Source of the DNA: Clostridium acetobutylicum ATCC 824 | GTDB taxonomy: Bacteria; Bacillota; Clostridia; Clostridiales; Clostridiaceae | Reading direction: 5' to 3' | NCBI RefSeq assembly: GCF_000008765.1 | Contig: NC_003030.1 | Span: 468,001 to 532,000, forward strand | DNA: 64,000 nucleotides | In this document: piece by piece, positions 63,742-64,000 of the stretch | Numbering within the stretch: position 1 is the first letter of the stretch | Layout: the number at the start of each line of letters is the position of its first letter | The notes under the pieces: model-generated | What the model was told of the DNA's origin: nothing | Seen by the model: the letters and a program-made list of their open reading frames with translations, nothing else | The model's database searches: none | Translations under genes and position numbers: made by a program

Positions 63742-64000
63742 ATGGAAGCAGACCCTGATCCAGATAACATGATTTTACAATTTGTTTTAATAGCAGTACT
63801 TACTTTAGTAAATGCATTCTTTTCTGCAGCAGAGATGTCAATAGTATCTCTTAATAAAACAAGAATGAAGATTCTTTCAGAGGAAGGAAATAGAAATGCT
63901 CAGATTTTAGAAAAATTAATTAAAGAACCAACTAAATTTTTATCAACTGTTCAGGTAGGAATTACCTTGGCAAGCTTCTTTTCAAGCGCCTTTGCAGCTA
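63742..64000 (+). CDS. CNNM/hemolysin-type membrane protein (3' partial)
   Basis: Only the first 86 residues lie in the window. AGGAGG is 10 bases before the ATG. After a short acidic start comes a membrane segment with NAFFSAAEMSIVSLNKTRMK, the signature of the CNNM (DUF21) domain, then EEGNRNAQILEKLIKEPTKFLSTVQVGITLASFFSSA. The family includes magnesium/cobalt efflux proteins (CorC/YfjD-like) with C-terminal CBS domains, here beyond the window edge. Confidence 0.88.
   Translation, partial: MEADPDPDNMILQFVLIAVLTLVNAFFSAAEMSIVSLNKTRMKILSEEGNRNAQILEKLIKEPTKFLSTVQVGITLASFFSSAFAA

Noticed and set aside
1-64000. CRISPR array, tRNA or rRNA genes
   Set aside because: No regularly spaced repeats, cloverleaf sequences or rRNA segments were noticed on reading both strands.

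Overview
The window is AT-rich Firmicute DNA: about 30% G+C by eye, strong AGGAGG-type ribosome binding sites, TTG and GTG starts, and many stem-loop plus T-run terminators. Gene content and order (a WXG100/FtsK secretion locus, a sucrose PTS operon, a ugp-like operon, an orphan PAS kinase, feoAB, lon, a sigma-54 activator) match what I remember of the Clostridium acetobutylicum chromosome around CA_C0404 to CA_C0460. That assignment is from memory and was not checked.

1-15.7 kb: a type VII (WXG100) secretion locus wired to Ser/Thr phosphorylation. In order it encodes a membrane Ser/Thr kinase with an outside TPR domain (5' end cut by the window), a small membrane protein, a DUF6382-like/FHA membrane protein, a PP2C phosphatase, an FHA-FHA-FtsK/SpoIIIE ATPase (EssC type), a YukD-like ubiquitin-fold protein and three WXG100 proteins. 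Three related TPR proteins and one unassigned helical protein follow. Kinase, phosphatase and two FHA proteins in one run suggest phosphorylation-controlled secretion.

15.7-19.8 kb: an ArsC/Spx-like protein, a HAD phosphatase, a degenerate M50-like membrane protein followed by the leftover C-terminus of a histidine kinase, a CPBP protease and an ECF transporter S component. 19.8-25.4 kb: sucrose genes (antiterminator, PTS EIIBCA, fructokinase, sucrose-6-P hydrolase) with a consensus promoter, a cre-like site and two RAT/terminator switches. 25.5-30.4 kb: an AraC/GyrI regulator and a ugp-like glycerol-3-phosphate/glycerophosphodiester operon with PhoP-like repeats upstream and no ATPase gene.

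30.5-46.5 kb: mixed single-gene units: YitT protein, three chemoreceptors, IspF, a polysaccharide deacetylase, an orphan PAS histidine kinase, a BON protein, a DUF218 protein, a CLC channel, a Na+/H+ antiporter and a DUF2087 regulator. This stretch also has an unlisted 57-codon gene with its own promoter and terminator, a small gene under two LexA-type boxes, and two leaders (YitT and antiporter) that end in terminators before the start codon.

46.5-64 kb: a NUDIX hydrolase, Fur-boxed feoAB, a DUF3189 protein, a two-component pair, an MFS gene broken by a 4-bp duplication, a MacB-like ABC exporter, Lon with a TetR regulator (identical 20-bp operators before both), an MFS exporter behind a consensus sigma-54 promoter with an upstream palindrome, the adjacent PrpR-type sigma-54 activator, and the start of a CNNM/hemolysin-type protein. 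I saw no rRNA, tRNA, CRISPR array, intact insertion sequence or prophage.
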